Shown here one piece after another: positions 33,901 through 35,072 of a DNA stretch of 35,072 nucleotides (position 1 is its first letter; every line of letters starts with the position of its first letter). The stretch is from NCBI GenBank assembly GCA_947632285.1, contig CANROT010000007.1:1-35072 (forward strand), in the 5' to 3' direction. The DNA comes from an uncultured Clostridia bacterium. GTDB taxonomy: Bacteria; Bacillota; Clostridia; Oscillospirales; CAG-272. Below the pieces are notes generated by a model. The model was not told the DNA's origin. It saw nothing but the letters and a program-made list of their open reading frames with translations, and made no database searches. The position numbers and the translations under genes were made by a program.

Positions 33901-35070
33901 GCGGAGCCCGTGGATTGAAATAGAGTGACACATACCACGACCAGTTCACGCGCCTCCCGTCGGGCTCCCCGCGGAGCCCGTGGATTGAAATCTTAACGCC
34001 GAGCTTATTCCATCAAATCGTGTCGTCGGGCTCCCCGCGGAGCCCGTGGATTGAAATTCTCCTGATCTACACGGGCGAAGGACAGATAGCGTCGGGCTCC
34101 CCGCGGAGCCCGTGGATTGAAATTTTGTGGCGTAACCCATTAAGCATAGAGCAGGATGTCGGGCTCCCCGCGGAGCCCGTGGATTGAAATCGGCGTCACG
34201 CTTGGTAATAACTCCGCTCGCGACATGTCGGGCTCCCCGCGGAGCCCGTGGATTGAAATAATCTGGCCGCGATACGTCATAAGCACGTCGCACGTCGGGC
34301 TCCCCGCGGAGCCCGTGGATTGAAATCCGCCACGGTCAAAATGTAGCGATATACTTGCTCCGTCGGGCTCCCCGCGGAGCCCGTGGATTGAAATTACTTG
34401 CGCAGGCTCGGGCAGGAAGCACGGAAAAGTCGGGCTCCCCGCGGAGCCCGTGGATTGAAATTTCCATGTGTAAAATTTTTTGAAAACAATATAGTCGTCG
34501 GGCTCCCCGCGGAGCCCGTGGATTGAAATACAAATACGGCTCTCGCCCAGGCTACGCAGAAAATGTCGGGCTCCCCGCGGAGCCCGTGGATTGAAATATC
34601 TCGAGTGCATGCGCAAAGGAATACTTAACGATGTCGGGCTCCCCGCGGAGCCCGTGGATTGAAATCAAACGTGTGGAAAGAGGTGAGGAGGTCAAAATAT
34701 GTCGGGCTCCCCGCGGAGCCCGTGGATTGAAATTATACTTGGGAGAAAATGTCAGTTGCAAATTTTCGTCGGGCTCCCCGCGGAGCCCGTGGATTGAAAT
34801 ACAAGCGTTTCGACCGTCAACGTCAAGACAGCGTCGTCGGGCTCCCCGCGGAGCCCGTGGATTGAAATAGCAACGCGGCACAGCTCAACGGATTTATATC
34901 GATGTCGGGCTCCCCGCGGAGCCCGTGGATTGAAATTGCCAAGTACGGAGCCGCGATTTTCTTATTCACGGTCGGGCTCCCCGCGGAGCCCGTGGATTGA
35001 AATTCCATTCTGGCCTTTATTTCGTAACCGCCGTTATGTCGGGCTCCCCGCGGAGCCCGTGGATTGAAAT
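30915..35070 (+). CRISPR. Type I-C CRISPR array, 62 repeats visible, continues beyond the window
   Basis: 62 copies of a 33-nt repeat, all apparently identical, with 61 complete spacers of 33-37 nt; two bases of the next spacer follow at 35071-35072. The repeat opens GTCGGGCTCC and ends GTGGATTGAAAT. It contains an 8-bp stem, CGGGCTCC / GGAGCCCG, with loop CCGC. Cleavage at the stem base leaves the handle TGGATTGAAAT, typical of type I-C. The leader is at the left, so left-hand spacers are newest. Redundant spacers: 3/15/39 (same 5' end, 37, 34 and 35 nt), 8/18 and 29/34 (shifted by 1 nt), 32/42 (identical), 31/49 (two SNPs), 12/48 (shared first 25 nt but one). No degenerate repeat is seen, so the distal end lies outside the window. 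Confidence 0.98.
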
Positions 35071-35072
35071 CA

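Noticed and set aside
31559..34700. Spacers 10 (31559-31592) and 56 (34666-34700) as a further related pair
   Set aside because: They share only about the first dozen bases (CA.ACGTGTGGAA) and then differ, which is too little to claim a common target.
31093..35008. Repetitive minus-strand reading frames across the array (FNPRAPRGAR, ISIHGLRGEPD, FQSTGSAGSPT)
   Set aside because: They are the three translations of the CRISPR repeat on the reverse strand, with spacer-coded residues between; there is no ribosome site or independent protein.
23207..35072. A novel CRISPR subtype
   Set aside because: Gene content, gene order, repeat stem and the 11-nt handle all fit ordinary type I-C; only the details reported above are unusual.

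Overview
The window looks like the chromosome of a GC-rich Gram-positive anaerobe of the class Clostridia, probably a gut or rumen commensal. The evidence is Shine-Dalgarno (SD) sites of the GGAGG type, sigma-A style promoters, a clostridial-type sortase tail (PPQTG, hydrophobic segment, KKKK) on a giant surface protease, a VanY-like D,D-carboxypeptidase and cytoplasmic GH2/GH35 glycosidases. I cannot name a genus from the sequence alone.

Layout. 1-3184: the end of an unrecognised gene, a promoter running into a 38-bp perfect palindrome, a decayed 5' copy followed by two translationally coupled paralogs of an unrecognised family (351 aa each), and a GNAT acetyltransferase. 3185-6812: a shared bidirectional terminator, a PMCA-type calcium P-type ATPase on the minus strand, and a divergent XRE regulator. 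6899-14784: a three-gene carbohydrate operon (DUF5107+TPR protein, GH2, GH35) with very short spacing. 14862-16220: a VanY-like peptidase with two nearly identical surface repeats. 16309-22761 (minus): a 2150-aa cell-wall-anchored subtilase that carries dockerin-like repeats and a possible cohesin-like domain. 22762-23206: an AT-rich regulatory intergenic region.

23207-35072 is a complete type I-C CRISPR-Cas locus: cas3-cas5c-cas8c(cas11c)-cas7c-cas4-cas1-cas2, a leader, and an array with 62 identical 33-nt repeats and 61 complete spacers, which runs out of the window. Cas5c processes the pre-crRNA. Cas5c, Cas8c, Cas7c and an internally translated Cas11c form Cascade. Cas3 degrades targets. 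Cas1, Cas2 and Cas4 acquire spacers.

Three points in this locus deserve attention. First, a perfect SD inside cas8c precedes an in-frame GTG that would give a 123-aa Cas11c. Second, cas4 has no ATG/GTG/TTG start upstream of its conserved N-terminus, and the composition of the cas genes changes at exactly that junction. Third, the array holds at least six sets of redundant spacers. Two pairs are shifted by one base, each by an extra leading C, as expected if the C of a TTC PAM was sometimes left on the spacer. One trio has different 3' lengths, one pair differs by two SNPs, and one pair diverges after a shared 5' part. Together they suggest repeated, somewhat imprecise acquisition from the same targets. 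I recognise no tRNA, rRNA, insertion sequence or prophage gene.
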